The position numbers and the translations under genes were made by a program. A stretch of 6,390 bases of DNA from JBDNFP01 sp041689775 (GTDB lineage Bacteria; Bacteroidota; Bacteroidia; Cytophagales; Spirosomataceae), in the NCBI GenBank assembly GCA_041689775.1, contig JBDNFP010000010.1:1-6390 (forward strand), read 5' to 3'. Position 1 is the first letter of the stretch, and the number at the start of each line of letters is the position of its first letter. Under the pieces are notes generated by a model. It saw only the letters and a list, made by a program, of their open reading frames with translations. It did no database searches and was not told the origin of the DNA. This document shows, one piece after another, positions 6,009-6,390 of this stretch.

Positions 6009-6023
6009 TTCCCATAATGGGAA
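6009..6023. promoter_or_regulatory. Small palindrome, possible HigA operator
   Basis: TTCCCA-TAA-TGGGAA is a perfect 6-bp inverted repeat with a 3-nt centre. On the minus strand it sits about 15 bases ahead of the HigB remnant, directly after a TATACT box (6024-6029) that could be a -10 element. HigA antitoxins bind such palindromes in their own promoters; the link here rests on position only. Confidence 0.35.
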
Positions 6024-6090
6024 GTATACTAAAACTCTGATAAAAAGCGAGTGGATTTGTAATAAAGTAATTACATAAAACCATCATTAG

Positions 6091-6120
6091 GTAAAATCAC
6101 AAGAATAGTGGTGTTTTTAC
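6091..6120 (-). terminator. Possible stem-loop at end of the minus-strand open frame
   Basis: GTAAAATCAC (6091-6100) and GTGTTTTTAC (6111-6120) pair at 9 of 10 positions around a 10-nt loop. On the minus strand it overlaps the TAA (6117-6119) of the open frame 6117-6284, which is where a terminator would lie. No strong T-run follows. Confidence 0.3.
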
Positions 6121-6284
6121 TGTTTGACTACTGTAACCTGTCGCCCATCCCAATCTTCCCTAAGGGCGTTTTGCTTAGGACTTATGGGTTCTAAAAAAAG
6201 CCAAGTAGTAAGTACTGTTTCGCTAATGCCGAAATATGCGTGAACCGAATTATACCAATTTAGTTTTATAATGCCGTATATATT
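6117..6284 (-). pseudogene. Unidentified minus-strand open frame, possible gene 3' remnant
   Basis: Fifty-five codons are open on the minus strand, ending at the TAA at 6117-6119. The residues from about the sixth on (IKLNWYNSVHAYFGISE, later PKQNALREDWDGRQVTVVKQ) have a protein-like, well-mixed composition. There is no start codon of the ATG type within it, and a TAA at 6285-6287 closes the frame just where the DNA turns into the TA-rich leader of the transposase gene. This fits the 3' end of a gene cut by an insertion sequence. I do not recognise the family. The opposite strand is also partly open here, so chance is possible. Confidence 0.3.
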
Positions 6285-6298
6285 TTATATATTTAGTC

Positions 6299-6390
6299 AT
6301 GGGAAAGAAAGCAGAATTGGAGATTAGAGAATCATCTTTGGAGCTTAAAAAGCTACTTTTAAAACAGAAAACCATCAAGGGAGAGAAACG
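6299..6390 (+). mobile_element. Start of an IS630-family-like transposase gene, cut by window end
   Basis: From an ATG at 6299 the frame is open to the window edge, giving about 30 residues: MGKKAELEIRESSLELKKLL, then LKQKTIKGEKR. The pattern I/E-ES-xELKxLLxKQKTxKxxxR matches the helical N-terminus that precedes the helix-turn-helix of IS630-family transposases in Bacteroidota. It is preceded by a very AT-rich, TA-rich leader with a TATATTTA box (6288-6295), just upstream of the ATG. IS630 elements insert at TA. The catalytic DDE core would lie beyond the window, so the family call rests on the N-terminus alone, and the element's left end cannot be placed exactly (somewhere in about 6255-6298). 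Confidence 0.55.

Noticed and set aside
6121..6240. Plus-strand open stretch opposite the unidentified minus-strand remnant
   Set aside because: Rich in S, C, R and L without a start context; the minus-strand reading has the better protein-like composition.

Overview
The window looks like an accessory or defence region of a Bacteroidota chromosome, probably from the order Cytophagales. This is inferred from the relatives the proteins recall, from AT-rich intergenic DNA, and from the general lack of well-placed Shine-Dalgarno sequences. No rRNA, tRNA or CRISPR array was seen.

Positions 1-5286 hold a plus-strand restriction-modification-like cluster. It has the C-terminal end of an MmeI/YeeA-type DNA methyltransferase (71-655, N-terminal catalytic part absent or out of frame), a complete YhcG/DUF1016 PD-(D/E)xK nuclease (808-1842), a large SF2 helicase (2007-4142) and a GIY-YIG (T5orf172-like) nuclease (4129-5286). 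The last two overlap by 14 nt and are surely co-translated. The methyltransferase tail and the helicase/GIY-YIG pair are GC-rich, whereas yhcG and its flanks are AT-rich, so yhcG looks like a later cassette. A perfect 40-bp palindrome (644-683) lies at its left edge and AT-only inverted repeats (1915-1974) lie on its right. A G9 tract (613-621) just before the methyltransferase stop decides which C-terminus is made.

Positions 5355-6000 (minus strand) hold a HigA-type XRE antitoxin gene preceded by a decayed HigB toxin gene. The toxin remnant has no ordinary start codon and has lost its C-terminal end, so the antitoxin appears to be an orphan. A small palindrome (6009-6023) in front of it could be its operator.

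Positions 6000-6390 are mobile-element debris or junction. There is a 55-codon minus-strand open frame of unknown identity ending in a stem-loop (6091-6120), then the first 30 or so codons of a probable IS630-family transposase running off the right edge. I see nothing assignable in 6024-6090.

Proposed working picture (inference): the methyltransferase marks a target sequence, while the helicase and GIY-YIG protein form the translocating and cutting arm of a multi-subunit restriction system. YhcG is an additional nuclease carried in the same locus. The broken state of the methyltransferase, the broken toxin and the nearby transposase all suggest an actively rearranging island.
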